Shown: positions 17,686-26,305 of the stretch, one piece after another
How positions within the stretch are numbered: the first letter of the stretch is position 1
Layout: every line of letters starts with the position of its first letter
Source of the DNA: a gamma proteobacterium symbiont of Ctena orbiculata
GTDB lineage: Bacteria > Pseudomonadota > Gammaproteobacteria > Chromatiales > Chromatiaceae
Length of the DNA: 64,000 bases
Direction of reading: 5' to 3'
Assembly: GCA_003094535.1 (NCBI GenBank)
Contig: NATV01000111.1
Span: 1 to 64,000 of the forward strand
Position numbers and translations under genes: made by a program
Notes under the pieces: generated by a model
Seen by the model: the letters and a program-made list of their open reading frames with translations, nothing else
What the model was told of the DNA's origin: nothing
Database searches by the model: none

Positions 17686-17976
17686 TCAAGCCTTGCCCGT
17701 AAACAGGCCCAGTAGCCAGGCGAAGAAGCCCTTTTCTTCCACCTCGGACTGCGGCGTACGCGCGGCTGACGAGGATGCCGCCATCGAAGCTGTGGGTGTT
17801 GCTCTTTTCGTGCTCCCGGCCGATCGGGATAGCGATTGGATATCCATGCTCGCGGCGTGACGGTTCAGGATTGAATCACTAGGCGGACTCTGCAGCCAGG
17901 TTTGTCGCTTCAGCTCGACTGTTGCATCGAAATGACGCTTGAGCACCGAATCCTCAGGAAATGTTGGGAGATTCAT
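17686..17976 (-). CDS. Small protein with two 'DSxLxRH' motifs, unknown
   Basis: 96 residues. The start ATG 17976 has a strong AAGGAGG 8 bases upstream, so an in-frame longer form from 18048 is unlikely. The N-terminal half contains EDSVLKRHF and, 24 residues on, SDSILNRHA, an internal duplication. The middle is rich in Ser, Thr and Ala, and the C-terminus (FFAWLLGLFTGKA) is an amphipathic or membrane-associating tail. No family with known function is recognised. Confidence 0.65.
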   Translation of the reverse strand: MNLPTFPEDSVLKRHFDATVELKRQTWLQSPPSDSILNRHAASMDIQSLSRSAGSTKRATPTASMAASSSAARTPQSEVEEKGFFAWLLGLFTGKA

Positions 17977-18103
17977 GGATCGCTCCTCCTTCACTTTGAT
18001 TGTTCCCGTCGTTTTACTATCGATTCCAGGCTCCGTAAGTTGCTTCATTCCGTCGAAGCATAGTAGTTACTCCATTAAAATCAGATAACATAACAGGCTG
18101 GCT

Positions 18104-19096
18104 TTACGAGCCGCCAGCCACGAATACACCGAAAGCACGGGGGCTATCGCCGGTCGGTATCTGCTTGATGATTTGCAGGCTCTCAATATCGAGCACAACC
18201 AGTTCATTATCGAACCAGTTGGCGATGTAAACCCGCCCGTCGTCGGGGTGGGCGATGATCCCTTCGGGGAATTCACCGATAGCCAGTCTATGGGTCTCCT
18301 CCAGTTTGTCCGGGTCGATAACGGATAGGGTGTTCTCATGCTGGTTTGTGACAAAGACCCGGCGGCTGTCGGGTGCGACCGCGACACCGTAAGGTGTGCT
18401 GCCCACCGCAATGGTGGCAATGACCGACAAGCTGTCAAGATCGACGACACTGAGATCATCGCTTGCCACGTTGGCGACATATAACCGCTTGCCCTCGGGA
18501 TCGAGTCGGATGCCGAAAGGACGTTTGCCGACCGCTATGCGCCTGATCACCCGATTCTCGCCGGTATCCACGATTGAGATCATGTTGTCGTCCCGGTCCG
18601 CCACAAACAGTAGTTGGCCATCCTTGCTGACTTCCAGACCTGAAGGTGAATCACCCACAGCAATGCGCCCGAGTATCGAGAGATCGTCTGCATCGAGCAC
18701 GTAGACCCTGTCTTCGTACCAGTCGGCTACATAGACCCGGGTGTCGTCTGGGCTCAAGGCAATTCCCAGCGGGCCCTTGCCAACTGCCTTGTGGGCAAGG
18801 GATTTGAACTCGATACCATCGAGCAGATAGACATCGCGACTCTCCGGATTGGTGACGTAGATACGTCTGCCGTTGCGCGAGACGGCGATGCCGGCAGGCT
18901 TTGAACCCACCTTGATGCTAACCGTACTGCGCAGGCTTGAAAGATCGATTACCGTAACCGAGTCATCGCCCTGATTGGTGACGAATGCAAATGGCGCGGC
19001 GGAGAGTCCCTGGCCGGCAGCGGCCATAGCGAAGCAGACGAGATAGACTGCCGTCCGTCGCAAAAGAAAGCGAATTGGTGCCGTCTCTCTCTTCAT
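18104..19096 (-). CDS. YVTN-type beta-propeller protein, exported
   Basis: 330 residues: signal peptide ending LSAA, then seven repeats of about 42 residues of the YVTN/YncE class (for example RRIYVTNPESRDVYLLD, TRVYVADWYEDRVYVLD, KRLYVANVASDDLSVVD). Such propellers are binding or scaffold proteins in the periplasm and recur with PQQ dehydrogenases. It follows mxaD after 13 bases and is a paralogue of the propeller at 21405. ATG 19096 is preferred over the TTG two codons upstream. Confidence 0.85.
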   Translation of the reverse strand: MKRETAPIRFLLRRTAVYLVCFAMAAAGQGLSAAPFAFVTNQGDDSVTVIDLSSLRSTVSIKVGSKPAGIAVSRNGRRIYVTNPESRDVYLLDGIEFKSLAHKAVGKGPLGIALSPDDTRVYVADWYEDRVYVLDADDLSILGRIAVGDSPSGLEVSKDGQLLFVADRDDNMISIVDTGENRVIRRIAVGKRPFGIRLDPEGKRLYVANVASDDLSVVDLDSLSVIATIAVGSTPYGVAVAPDSRRVFVTNQHENTLSVIDPDKLEETHRLAIGEFPEGIIAHPDDGRVYIANWFDNELVVLDIESLQIIKQIPTGDSPRAFGVFVAGGS

Positions 19097-19109
19097 GGTC
19101 AAGCAGTGA

Positions 19110-19643
19110 TCAAGTGTCCTTTTCCACTATTTTTTTCAGATTGGCAAGTCCGCTTTCATAGACCCCGGATACCGCCTTCTTGGCAGCTTGATCGCTCAGT
19201 TCAGGTGGTGGATCGTTGTTTGGATACCCCCGATAAAAGGCCCCTTTCCAGGTCACCAGACTTCCGCCATCGCCGTTTGGTTTGATGTTGAACCAGGAGG
19301 AGTAGTTGGTCACCGGCAATACCTTTACATCCACCGACTCAATGCGATAGAAGAAGGAGTGCTTGGATTCGTCGTATTTCTCCAGCTTCTCGTGAATCCG
19401 GCCGCCATTGGCCAGGGTCAGTGTGCGGGTGGCGCCGGCGGCATTACCGCCATCCCCTTTGGTCTCTGTCACTGCCGGGTGCCAGCTCATGTCGTTAAAA
19501 TTCTTTACCACCTCCCAAACCGCCTGCGGTGACGCCGCAATCTGTTGCTTGATGACTACCTTTTGTCGGGTCGGGCCATGGGCCTGGGCAACTGCGGCAA
19601 ACAGCAGCAGGAGCGAGGCGAGGAGAAGGATGTTTTTTTTCAC
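19110..19643 (-). CDS. mxaD: MxaD-like SRPBCC-family periplasmic protein
   Basis: 177 residues. The start is GTG 19643, with GGAGGT just upstream, followed by a textbook signal peptide (MKKNILLLASLLLLFAAVAQA). The mature part is a START/Bet v1-like SRPBCC domain (VWEVVKNFNDMSWHPAVTETKG). MxaD is a periplasmic factor reported to aid electron transfer between methanol dehydrogenase and its cytochrome. A sigma54-type promoter sits about 90 bases upstream. It heads the leftward operon of five genes. Confidence 0.85.
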   Translation of the reverse strand: MKKNILLLASLLLLFAAVAQAHGPTRQKVVIKQQIAASPQAVWEVVKNFNDMSWHPAVTETKGDGGNAAGATRTLTLANGGRIHEKLEKYDESKHSFFYRIESVDVKVLPVTNYSSWFNIKPNGDGGSLVTWKGAFYRGYPNNDPPPELSDQAAKKAVSGVYESGLANLKKIVEKDT

Positions 19644-19733
19644 TGGTACCTCCATGGGGTTCTTCGCATAGGCGGGTAGACGCCAGACTGAAAACCACGG
19701 CGCAACATGCCTCAACATCTGGTACCTCAGAGA

Positions 19734-19748
19734 GCAATAATCATGCCT
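19734..19748 (-). promoter_or_regulatory. Sigma54 promoter of the mxaD operon
   Basis: The minus strand reads AGGCAT-GATTA-TTGC followed by T: invariant GG and GC at the right spacing and a full TTGCT -12 box. The predicted start near 19722 leaves a leader of about 79 bases. Confidence 0.65.
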
Positions 19749-19936
19749 GCAATCCGCAGATAAACCTGATGGGGCTGGTGAACCAATCCGGTTTTTCATT
19801 CATTGGATCACTGAACCGCAAGAAGTGTGTGGAAAACCTGATATCTGGGCAATACAAACTAGACTATGATGGAAAACTTGGGTTTTCGAACGAGGTCAAA
19901 GTCCACAAACTGTGAAAAATCTGAAACGATAAAGTG

Positions 19937-19950
19937 TGTCACCATTGACA
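19937..19950. promoter_or_regulatory. TGTC-N6-GACA dyad between divergent operons
   Basis: TGTCACCATTGACA lies inside a longer motif GTGTGTCACC-N2-TGACACTT (19934-19953). The same 18 defined bases recur at 29396-29417 with a 4-base spacer. It is about 75 bases upstream of the rightward sigma54 promoter and 190 upstream of the leftward one, suitable for a shared enhancer. Confidence 0.45.
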
Positions 19951-20023
19951 CTTAGTGAGTCAGTCGCAGAGGCCGATGAACCGATTCTGCACTCGCTAAG
20001 CGGTCTCCCCGATTTCCGTTCAA

Positions 20024-20039
20024 TGGTATGGAACTTGCA
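20024..20039 (+). promoter_or_regulatory. Sigma54 promoter of the PQQ-linked ABC operon
   Basis: TGGTAT-GGAAC-TTGCA keeps GG-N10-GC and a full TTGCA box. The predicted start near 20050 precedes the AAGGAG/TTG start at 20078-20091, which supports that start codon. Confidence 0.6.
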
Positions 20040-20088
20040 ATTACTCAACCCAGTATTGAATTTCCCAGACCTGATTGAAGGAGCTGTC

Positions 20089-21327
20089 TTGAAAAGATTG
20101 GAACCTGATTATAAAAAAAAGAGATTCTATCAATTCCCGGCTATCCTCTTTGCCCTTCTCGGTGTGCTTTGGCTCCACGGCACCGCCAGTGCTGCAGCCG
20201 GCCTGGATATCCAGATCGCACTGCTGTCCATGAAGGAGGAGAGACATATTCCGCTCTCGCTGTTAGAGCCGATTATTGATGATACCGGTCAAATGGGGGC
20301 CGAACAGGGGATAAGAGATAACAACACCACCGGTCAATTCACCGGGCAGACCTTCACACTCATGGCGACAAAAATCGACTCGGACACCTCTCTGCTTGAG
20401 GCCTTCGTCAAGCTGCATGCGCAGGGTGTCAGGCTGTTTCTTGTCAATCTTCCGGCCGCCAAGCTGATTGAGCTCGCGGATCTGCCCCAAGCCAAAGAGA
20501 GTCTGCTGTTCAACATCGCCGCCAGGGATGATGAACTGCGAACCCGCCTCTGCCGCCCGAATCTGCTGCACACCATCCCCAGCAGGGCTATGCTGGCCGA
20601 TGCCTTGGCACAGTACCTGACATGGAAGCGTTGGAATGAGTGGTTTCTCGTAGTCGGACGTCACCCACAGGACAAGGCCTATGCAAAGGCCCTGAGGCGG
20701 GCGGCCAAACGCTTCGGCCACAAAATTGTCGAAGATAAGGCGTGGACCTTCGTGCCGGGTGCGCGACGCACGGACTCTGGACATACCCGAGAGCAGGAGG
20801 AGGTCAACGCCTTCACCCAGGTTGGGGACTACGACATCCTCATCGTGGCCGATGAACAGGATGAGTTCGGTGCGTTTCTGAGCTACCGCAGTTATCTGCC
20901 ACGGCCTGTGGGTGGCTCCCATGGCCTCTCGCCGGCGGCCTGGAGCGGTGTCCACGAGCAGTGGGGCGCGACTCAGTTTCAACGCCGTTTTCATGAAAAG
21001 ACCGGCCGCTGGATGACCGATCGCGACTATGCGGCCTGGTTGGCCGTACGCACCATCGGCGAGGCGGCGACCCGAACCTCCAGTAACCAGGCGGAGCAGC
21101 TGAAGAGCTATATCTCCAGTGAGGATTTCAACCTGGCGGCGTTCAAGGGCAGGCCGGTTACTTATCGGGATTGGAACGGTCAGCTGCGTCAGCCCCTGCT
21201 GCTGACATCGCCACGGCTGATGATCTCCGTATCGCCGCAGAAAGGTTTTCTGCATCAGTACACGACGCTGGATACGCTGGGCTTCGACCGAGCTGAAAGC
21301 AGCTGCAAGAAACAGCAACCCGGGTGA
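20089..21327 (+). CDS. ABC substrate-binding protein, PQQ-dependent alcohol dehydrogenase system
   Basis: 412 residues: signal peptide (ending HGTASAAAG), then a type I periplasmic binding protein fold. It matches the family that accompanies an ATPase, a permease and a beta-propeller in PQQ alcohol dehydrogenase loci, all present downstream. TTG 20089 is chosen because AAGGAG (20078-20083) precedes it and the sigma54 promoter would start transcripts near 20050. An in-frame codon at 19936 lies upstream of that promoter. What the transporter moves is unknown. Confidence 0.85.
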   Translation: MKRLEPDYKKKRFYQFPAILFALLGVLWLHGTASAAAGLDIQIALLSMKEERHIPLSLLEPIIDDTGQMGAEQGIRDNNTTGQFTGQTFTLMATKIDSDTSLLEAFVKLHAQGVRLFLVNLPAAKLIELADLPQAKESLLFNIAARDDELRTRLCRPNLLHTIPSRAMLADALAQYLTWKRWNEWFLVVGRHPQDKAYAKALRRAAKRFGHKIVEDKAWTFVPGARRTDSGHTREQEEVNAFTQVGDYDILIVADEQDEFGAFLSYRSYLPRPVGGSHGLSPAAWSGVHEQWGATQFQRRFHEKTGRWMTDRDYAAWLAVRTIGEAATRTSSNQAEQLKSYISSEDFNLAAFKGRPVTYRDWNGQLRQPLLLTSPRLMISVSPQKGFLHQYTTLDTLGFDRAESSCKKQQPG

Positions 21328-21404
21328 GCAGAGGCCGGTAAATCTCATCAGGCTATAATAAGTCAGGCCGTTACGCAGGTTATAAATGACGGAGGAGTCT
21401 TAAC

Positions 21405-22406
21405 ATGTTATTCCTGTCTTCACGATGTTGTTCCAGCATCCGTATCCCATTGATCACACTGGTCTTTACCGTCACCATGCTGGCGACTGAAGCGGTTCAG
21501 GCCTATACCGTCTATGTAAGCAGTGAGAAGGACAACACCATCACCGTGATTGACGGAGAGAGCCTCAAGGTGTTGCAGAAGGTGGCGGTTGGGGAGCGTC
21601 CCCGGGGCATCGCCTTGAGCAAGGATGGTAAGATCCTTTATGTCTGCACCAGTGATGCCGATCATATCGAGGTGTTGGATCTGGAAACCTTGAAAGTGAC
21701 CCACATATTGCCATCCGGCCCCGATCCTGAATTGCTGGTGCTCGGACCGGAGGGCAGATATCTCTATGCCGCCAACGAAGATGACAACATGGTGACCGTG
21801 GTCGATGTAGAGAAACGGCGGAAGGTGATCGAGATCCAGGTCGGGGTGGAACCCGAGGGGATGGGAATCAGCCCCGACGGCAAGTGGCTGGTCAATACCT
21901 CCGAAACCACCAACATGGCCCACTTCATCAACCTCGAGACATTGAAGGTTGAGGACAACGTACTGGTCGACCAGCGACCCCGGGTGGCCCAATTCAGCAA
22001 TGATGGCAAGCAGGTCTGGGTCTCTTCGGAAATTGGCGGCACGGTGAGCGTGATCGATTCGGCAAGTCGCAAGATCATCAAAAAGATCGGCTTCGAGATT
22101 CCCGGCATCCACAAAGAGTCGATACAGCCGGTGGGCATAAAGCTCAGCAAAGACGGCAAACAGGCCTTCATCGCCCTCGGCCCCGCCGCCAGGGTGGCGG
22201 TGGTCGATACCGCCAAGCTTGAGGTTGAAAAGTATCTTCTGGTCGGTCAGCGGGTCTGGAACCTCGCCTTCTCTCCCGATGAAAAGCGCATCTTCACCAC
22301 CAACGGGGTGAGTAACGATGTCTCGGTGATCGACGTCGAGCGACTGAAGGTCAAAAAGTCGATCCAGGTGGGGCGCCTGCCCTGGGGGGTTGTGGTCCGT
22401 CCATGA
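21405..22406 (+). CDS. PQQ-associated YVTN beta-propeller protein
   Basis: 333 residues: signal peptide (to about residue 30, ending VQA), then seven YVTN repeats (KILYVCTSDADHIEVLD, RYLYAANEDDNMVTVVD, KRIFTTNGVSNDVSVID). It belongs to the beta-propeller family tied to PQQ-dependent catabolism. It lies between the binding protein and the ATPase, overlapping the latter by 4 bases, so it is probably a functional part of the transporter or dehydrogenase complex in the periplasm. Confidence 0.87.
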   Translation: MLFLSSRCCSSIRIPLITLVFTVTMLATEAVQAYTVYVSSEKDNTITVIDGESLKVLQKVAVGERPRGIALSKDGKILYVCTSDADHIEVLDLETLKVTHILPSGPDPELLVLGPEGRYLYAANEDDNMVTVVDVEKRRKVIEIQVGVEPEGMGISPDGKWLVNTSETTNMAHFINLETLKVEDNVLVDQRPRVAQFSNDGKQVWVSSEIGGTVSVIDSASRKIIKKIGFEIPGIHKESIQPVGIKLSKDGKQAFIALGPAARVAVVDTAKLEVEKYLLVGQRVWNLAFSPDEKRIFTTNGVSNDVSVIDVERLKVKKSIQVGRLPWGVVVRP

Positions 22407-23140
22407 GCGCGGCCGCCCTCTCTTTGCAAGGCGTCAGTTTCTCCTACACCAAACGCGAGGTGTTGGATGATGTCAGTTTCGTCCTGGAGCCGGGCGAATT
22501 CTGTGTCCTGCTGGGCATCAACGGGGCCGGCAAGACAACCCTCTTCTCCTTGATCACACGGCTCTTCGTCAGTCGTGGCGGCAGCATCGAGATCTATGGC
22601 TACAATCTGCAGCGTCAAACCCGCAAGGCGCTGGCGCAGCTGGGGGTGGTGTTTCAACAACCCACGCTCGATCTGGATCTGAGCTTGCTGCAGAATCTGC
22701 GCTACCACTGTACGCTGCAGGGATTGAATACCGCCGAATTGCGGCAACGCATGCGGACGGTGCTCGATGAGATCGGCCTGGGCGAGCGTGCCGATGAGAA
22801 GGTAAGGGCGCTGAGCGGCGGTCAGCGCCGCCGCCTGGAGTTGGTCCGGGCGTTGTTACATCAACCCCGCCTGCTGCTGGCCGATGAGCCGACCGTAGGG
22901 CTCGATATCCACAGCCGTCAGGCAATCCTGCAGCAGGTGCGCGATCGTTGCCGCGAGGAGGGCATAGGTGTCCTTTGGGCCACCCATCTGGTGGACGAGG
23001 TGGAGCCGGAGGACCGATTGGTGGTGTTGCATGGCGGCAAGGTGCTCGCCCGGGGCAGTGCCCGGGAGATTATGCGGCAGACCGCCACGGACAGCGTGAA
23101 AGAGGCCTTCAACTGCCTGACCCGAAGCGAGGATTCATGA
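22403..23140 (+). CDS. ABC transporter ATP-binding subunit, PQQ alcohol dehydrogenase system
   Basis: 245 residues, a complete nucleotide-binding domain: Walker A GINGAGKTT, signature LSGGQRRRLE, Walker B LLLADEP, and switch His in WATHLVDE. It is closest in style to the NatA/CcmA-like exporters that pair with ABC-2 permeases. Its start overlaps the propeller stop and its stop overlaps the permease start (ATGA), showing tight translational coupling. Confidence 0.92.
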   Translation: MSAAALSLQGVSFSYTKREVLDDVSFVLEPGEFCVLLGINGAGKTTLFSLITRLFVSRGGSIEIYGYNLQRQTRKALAQLGVVFQQPTLDLDLSLLQNLRYHCTLQGLNTAELRQRMRTVLDEIGLGERADEKVRALSGGQRRRLELVRALLHQPRLLLADEPTVGLDIHSRQAILQQVRDRCREEGIGVLWATHLVDEVEPEDRLVVLHGGKVLARGSAREIMRQTATDSVKEAFNCLTRSEDS

Positions 23141-23943
23141 CCCTGCTGCAGTATCTTCGTTGCCTGTGGGGAATCGTGATTCGCGAGTCGCTGCGATTTC
23201 TGCATCAGCGGGAGCGCTTCTTCGGCGCCCTGGTCCGCCCCCTGGTCTGGCTCTTCATTTTTGCCGCCGGATTCCGCTCGGTACTGGGCGTCTCCATCAT
23301 ACCGCCCTATGAAACCTATATTCTCTACGAGGAGTATATCGTGCCTGGGCTGGCAGCGATGATCCTGCTCTTCAGCGGCATGCAGAGTTCGCTCTCAATG
23401 GTCTACGATCGCGAGATGGGCAGTATGCGTATGTTGATGGTCAGCCCCTTTCCGCGCTGGTATCTGCTGCTGAGCAAGCTGATCGCCGGCACCCTGGTAT
23501 CCATTGCCCAGGTCTATCTGTTTCTGGCGATTTCCTGGTGGTGGGACGTGCAGCCGCCGCTGATGGGCTACCTGCTGGTATTTCCCGCCCTTTTCCTCTC
23601 TGGACTGATGCTGGGCGCCTTGGGATTGCTGCTCTCATCGGCGATCAAGCAGCTGGAGAATTTCGCCGGGGTGATGAACTTCGTCATCTTCCCCATGTTT
23701 TTTGCTTCCTCCGCGCTCTATCCCTTGTGGCGCATCAAGGATTCCAGTCTGTTACTTTATGAGATCTGCCGCTTCAACCCCTTTACCCATGCGGTGGAGT
23801 TGATCCGCTTTTCACTCTATGGAGAGGTGAGTTGGATCGCCTTGCTGGCGGTTGCAGCCTCCCTTCTGCTGTTTCTTGGCGGGGCGATCTATGGCTACGA
23901 TCCGGCACGGGGATTGATGACACGCAAGCAGGGTGGAGGTTGA
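23137..23943 (+). CDS. ABC-2 type permease, PQQ alcohol dehydrogenase system
   Basis: 268 residues with about six membrane helices (near residues 35-55, 65-85, 110-135, 145-170, 180-200, 235-255) and the ABC-2 domain layout. ATG 23137 overlaps the ATPase stop. With the ATPase it should form an exporter; combined with a periplasmic binding protein this is unusual, and the direction of transport is unresolved. Confidence 0.9.
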   Translation: MTLLQYLRCLWGIVIRESLRFLHQRERFFGALVRPLVWLFIFAAGFRSVLGVSIIPPYETYILYEEYIVPGLAAMILLFSGMQSSLSMVYDREMGSMRMLMVSPFPRWYLLLSKLIAGTLVSIAQVYLFLAISWWWDVQPPLMGYLLVFPALFLSGLMLGALGLLLSSAIKQLENFAGVMNFVIFPMFFASSALYPLWRIKDSSLLLYEICRFNPFTHAVELIRFSLYGEVSWIALLAVAASLLLFLGGAIYGYDPARGLMTRKQGGG

Positions 23944-23946
23944 AGG

Positions 23947-24588
23947 ATGTTCCAATCGATGAAGAAAAGAGACTTTGTTGTATCGCTGGTATGCGGTTGC
24001 ACGCTTGCCTTGACGCTACAGGCGGGTGAATCACCGCAGCAGCCGAATCCGGACTGGCCATGCGAGCAGGTCCTGGTAGCCGAAGTGCCCGCGGCGGTGG
24101 TCTGGGCCGGTCCCTCGATTGATGGTATGGAACAGGTCTGGGAGCAGGATAAGGAGGTGGAGAGTCTGGTCAAGCAGTTCACCTCGCCCGATTTCGATAC
24201 GGATGTCGCCGATGCGGAAATCTCAGCCTTCTCATCGAAACTGCAAGGATCAGAAAAGGAGCGGAAGCTGACCCTGCTGTTTGCAGGGGTCATCCAGTCG
24301 TTGAACGAACGGCGCAGGAAGGAACTCGATGGCATCATACGCTATGCCCAAGGCCAGACCGCGCGGGCCAACAGACTGAGCGAGGAACTCGATGAAATGG
24401 TGCGACTCCAGGACGATTCCTCGCAGGCCGCCCGGGAGCGCCTGGCATTGATGCAGCAGGAAATGGAGATCAAGCAGCGCATGTTCGATGAGCGCGAGGC
24501 CTTTATCCAGCACCTCTGTACACGCCCGAGGGTGATTGAGGAGAGGCTGGGGGTGCTGGCGCGGACGATTGCTTATTATCTCGACTGA
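23947..24588 (+). CDS. Exported coiled-coil protein of the PQQ-ABC operon, unknown
   Basis: 213 residues: N-terminal signal-like segment (about 8-26), then a mostly helical, highly charged mature part with a coiled coil at about 110-195 (KELDGIIRYAQGQTARANRL onward) typical of DUF2959-like or tethering proteins. GGAGG lies 6 bases before ATG 23947. It is the last gene of the rightward operon. Function unknown; periplasmic scaffolding is a guess. Confidence 0.75.
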   Translation: MFQSMKKRDFVVSLVCGCTLALTLQAGESPQQPNPDWPCEQVLVAEVPAAVVWAGPSIDGMEQVWEQDKEVESLVKQFTSPDFDTDVADAEISAFSSKLQGSEKERKLTLLFAGVIQSLNERRRKELDGIIRYAQGQTARANRLSEELDEMVRLQDDSSQAARERLALMQQEMEIKQRMFDEREAFIQHLCTRPRVIEERLGVLARTIAYYLD

Positions 24589-24601
24589 TACACAATTGCA
24601 G

Positions 24602-24636
24602 TTTTGAGTTTTGAGTTTTGAGTTTTGAGTTTTGAG
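24602..24636. repeat. Five tandem TTTTGAG heptamers
   Basis: A perfect 7-bp repeat in five copies directly downstream of the operon stop. AACTCAAAAC at 24711-24720 and again near 24732 is the reverse complement, so the repeat can pair with the right side of this intergenic region. A 7-bp unit is prone to slippage. Confidence 0.85.
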
Positions 24637-24668
24637 TTGTTGTGGTTCGCTTCGCTCACGATTAATTA

Positions 24669-24704
24669 AAGGGAATAAAAACAAAACGTGCGGCCTAGCC
24701 GCAC
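24669..24704 (-). terminator. Intrinsic terminator of the xox operon
   Basis: GTGCGGC-TAG-GCCGCAC on the minus strand is a perfect 7-bp stem followed by GTTTTGTTTTTATT. It lies between the convergent 213-residue gene and the rhodanese-like gene and fits as the end of xoxF-xoxG-xoxJ-rhodanese. Confidence 0.75.
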
Positions 24705-24741
24705 TCATTCAACTCAAAACCCAAAACTAATAACTCAAAAC

Positions 24742-25341
24742 TTATTCCAACGGAATAGGCGCACTCTGCTCCAACGGCAACCCCGCCGCCTCCCACCCCG
24801 TGGTCCCATCGGGATACCAATAGATATTTGTATAGCCATACTCCGTTGCCGCCCGTCTTGCCGCATTCCAGGACATCCAGCAGTCGGCGAGGCAGTAGAG
24901 TACGATCTCTCTGCCTTTGTCGCCCCTTGAAAGTCTCTCCAGGTTGTCTTTGAAATAGCGCTCCAATTCGTCGGAGAGGGTGCCGTAACCAATATTGGGC
25001 AGCCAGTAAGATCCCGGAATATTGTCTCTCGAGGGGGGCAGCCACAACAGGGTATCGGGGCGGTCCTTGGGCTTGACGGGAGCCGGCATCACATCGATCA
25101 ACAGCAGGTCCCGCTCCTGGCGCAGGGTGTGCAGCTGTTCCGTGGTGATGGTGGTACCTGATGGAACCGAATCGGGAACGGGCGCGCGGAATCGGTCTAT
25201 GCGATAACCGTCGGATGAGAAGAGCGTGGACTCCGCCGCCGTGGAAGCGTTGGATGCCGATGTAAACAGTACCAACAGCAGGAGCGAGACAGAGCCATAG
25301 AGCAGTTGTACGGCTGATCGCGATTTGCTAGCGGGTTTCAA
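24742..25341 (-). CDS. PQQ-associated rhodanese-like protein with C-x3-C-W motif
   Basis: 199 residues: signal peptide (about 1-36) and a rhodanese fold. The active-site region reads YCLADCWMSWNAA, with Cys150 and Cys154 before Trp155. It matches the 'PQQ-dependent catabolism-associated CXXCW motif protein' family, although the spacing seen here is C-x3-C. Its start overlaps the xoxJ stop. A periplasmic redox or sulfur-handling role beside the SoxYZ-like carrier is plausible, not shown. Confidence 0.84.
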   Translation of the reverse strand: MKPASKSRSAVQLLYGSVSLLLLVLFTSASNASTAAESTLFSSDGYRIDRFRAPVPDSVPSGTTITTEQLHTLRQERDLLLIDVMPAPVKPKDRPDTLLWLPPSRDNIPGSYWLPNIGYGTLSDELERYFKDNLERLSRGDKGREIVLYCLADCWMSWNAARRAATEYGYTNIYWYPDGTTGWEAAGLPLEQSAPIPLE

Positions 25342-26186
25342 TGTATTATCAGTCTGTCATCTGTATCTAACAGCGGTATGTTGTATTCGAGCAGTATCTG
25401 CTCTATCCGTGGGGCGAGCTTCTCCAACTCAAGGTTCAACTGGTGTTTCCAGTTGGTTTCACGTCGACGAATACCCATGGAGACATTGAACGCCAGGGGA
25501 ACAGAATCGACTTTCGCCGGTAGTGGAATGACCGTCAGCGGGGTCTTCTGCCGGGTGGCGGCGTAGCCCGCGATGGGGCCCCAGATCACGGCGATGTCGA
25601 TGCTCCCGTTCGCCACATCCTCAACCGCCTTCGTGGCGGGCGAGAAGAGGCGGGTGTCTACGGTGCGTTGATAGGGCCGGACCTGCCCCATCAGGCCATA
25701 CTTCGTCAACAGGGTGGCTGGCGGAGTACCCGCGACAACCCCGAGTTTGAGTTCCTTCAGCGCAGGATTGTCGAGGCTGCGAATATCGAACCCGGCATCC
25801 TTACGGTACACCAGGGTGTAGACGGATCGGTAATAGGGATTGGTATTCTGCAGCAGTTCGTTGACCGAGGTGACGCCCATCACCAGGTCGCAGAGTCGCA
25901 CCCGCAGCGTATTGCGTACGAACCCGACGGTCTGTGGCCACCAGTGGTAACGCAGGGTTCGGTTCAGGTCATCGGCGATCAGCTGGGCGATCTTGTTTTC
26001 GAATCCCTCCATCTCCTTGTTGGAGAAGGGCAGGTGATTGGGGTCGCCGCACACCGTCAGGTAGTCCTTGTTTCTGGCTTCGTTGGTGGTTATCGCCGAG
26101 ATGGTCAGCGGGGCAAGTGACAGGATAAGAAAGAAAAAAAACAGGTTCAGCGCGTTAAGATAAACCGTTGAACCTGTTTTTGGCAT
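25338..26186 (-). CDS. xoxJ: XoxJ, periplasmic binding protein of the methanol dehydrogenase system
   Basis: 282 residues: signal peptide (hydrophobic 10-31), then a type II (solute-binding family 3-like) fold beginning YLTVCGDPNHLPFSNKEMEGFENKIA. It belongs to the MxaJ/XoxJ 'quinoprotein dehydrogenase-associated' family. XoxJ is thought to assist activation or maturation of XoxF rather than serve transport. It lies in the usual xoxF-G-J order. Confidence 0.9.
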   Translation of the reverse strand: MPKTGSTVYLNALNLFFFFLILSLAPLTISAITTNEARNKDYLTVCGDPNHLPFSNKEMEGFENKIAQLIADDLNRTLRYHWWPQTVGFVRNTLRVRLCDLVMGVTSVNELLQNTNPYYRSVYTLVYRKDAGFDIRSLDNPALKELKLGVVAGTPPATLLTKYGLMGQVRPYQRTVDTRLFSPATKAVEDVANGSIDIAVIWGPIAGYAATRQKTPLTVIPLPAKVDSVPLAFNVSMGIRRRETNWKHQLNLELEKLAPRIEQILLEYNIPLLDTDDRLIIH

Positions 26187-26305
26187 CTTGCTGGACCTCG
26201 GTTGTTCATCGGGTGGAAAATGTTCGATTTGACATCATACCAACTAATGCTGTTCCCAGGGTTCGGGTCACATTACCACAGTGATGGCTTGTGACCGATG
26301 TCTGA

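Noticed and set aside
19644..19799. N-terminal extension of mxaD
   Set aside because: The extension covers the sigma54 promoter and has no family match. GTG 19643 has GGAGGT and begins a perfect signal peptide.
24602..24636. Possible CRISPR-like repeat
   Set aside because: Units are 7 bases long and contiguous, without spacers; no cas genes are present.
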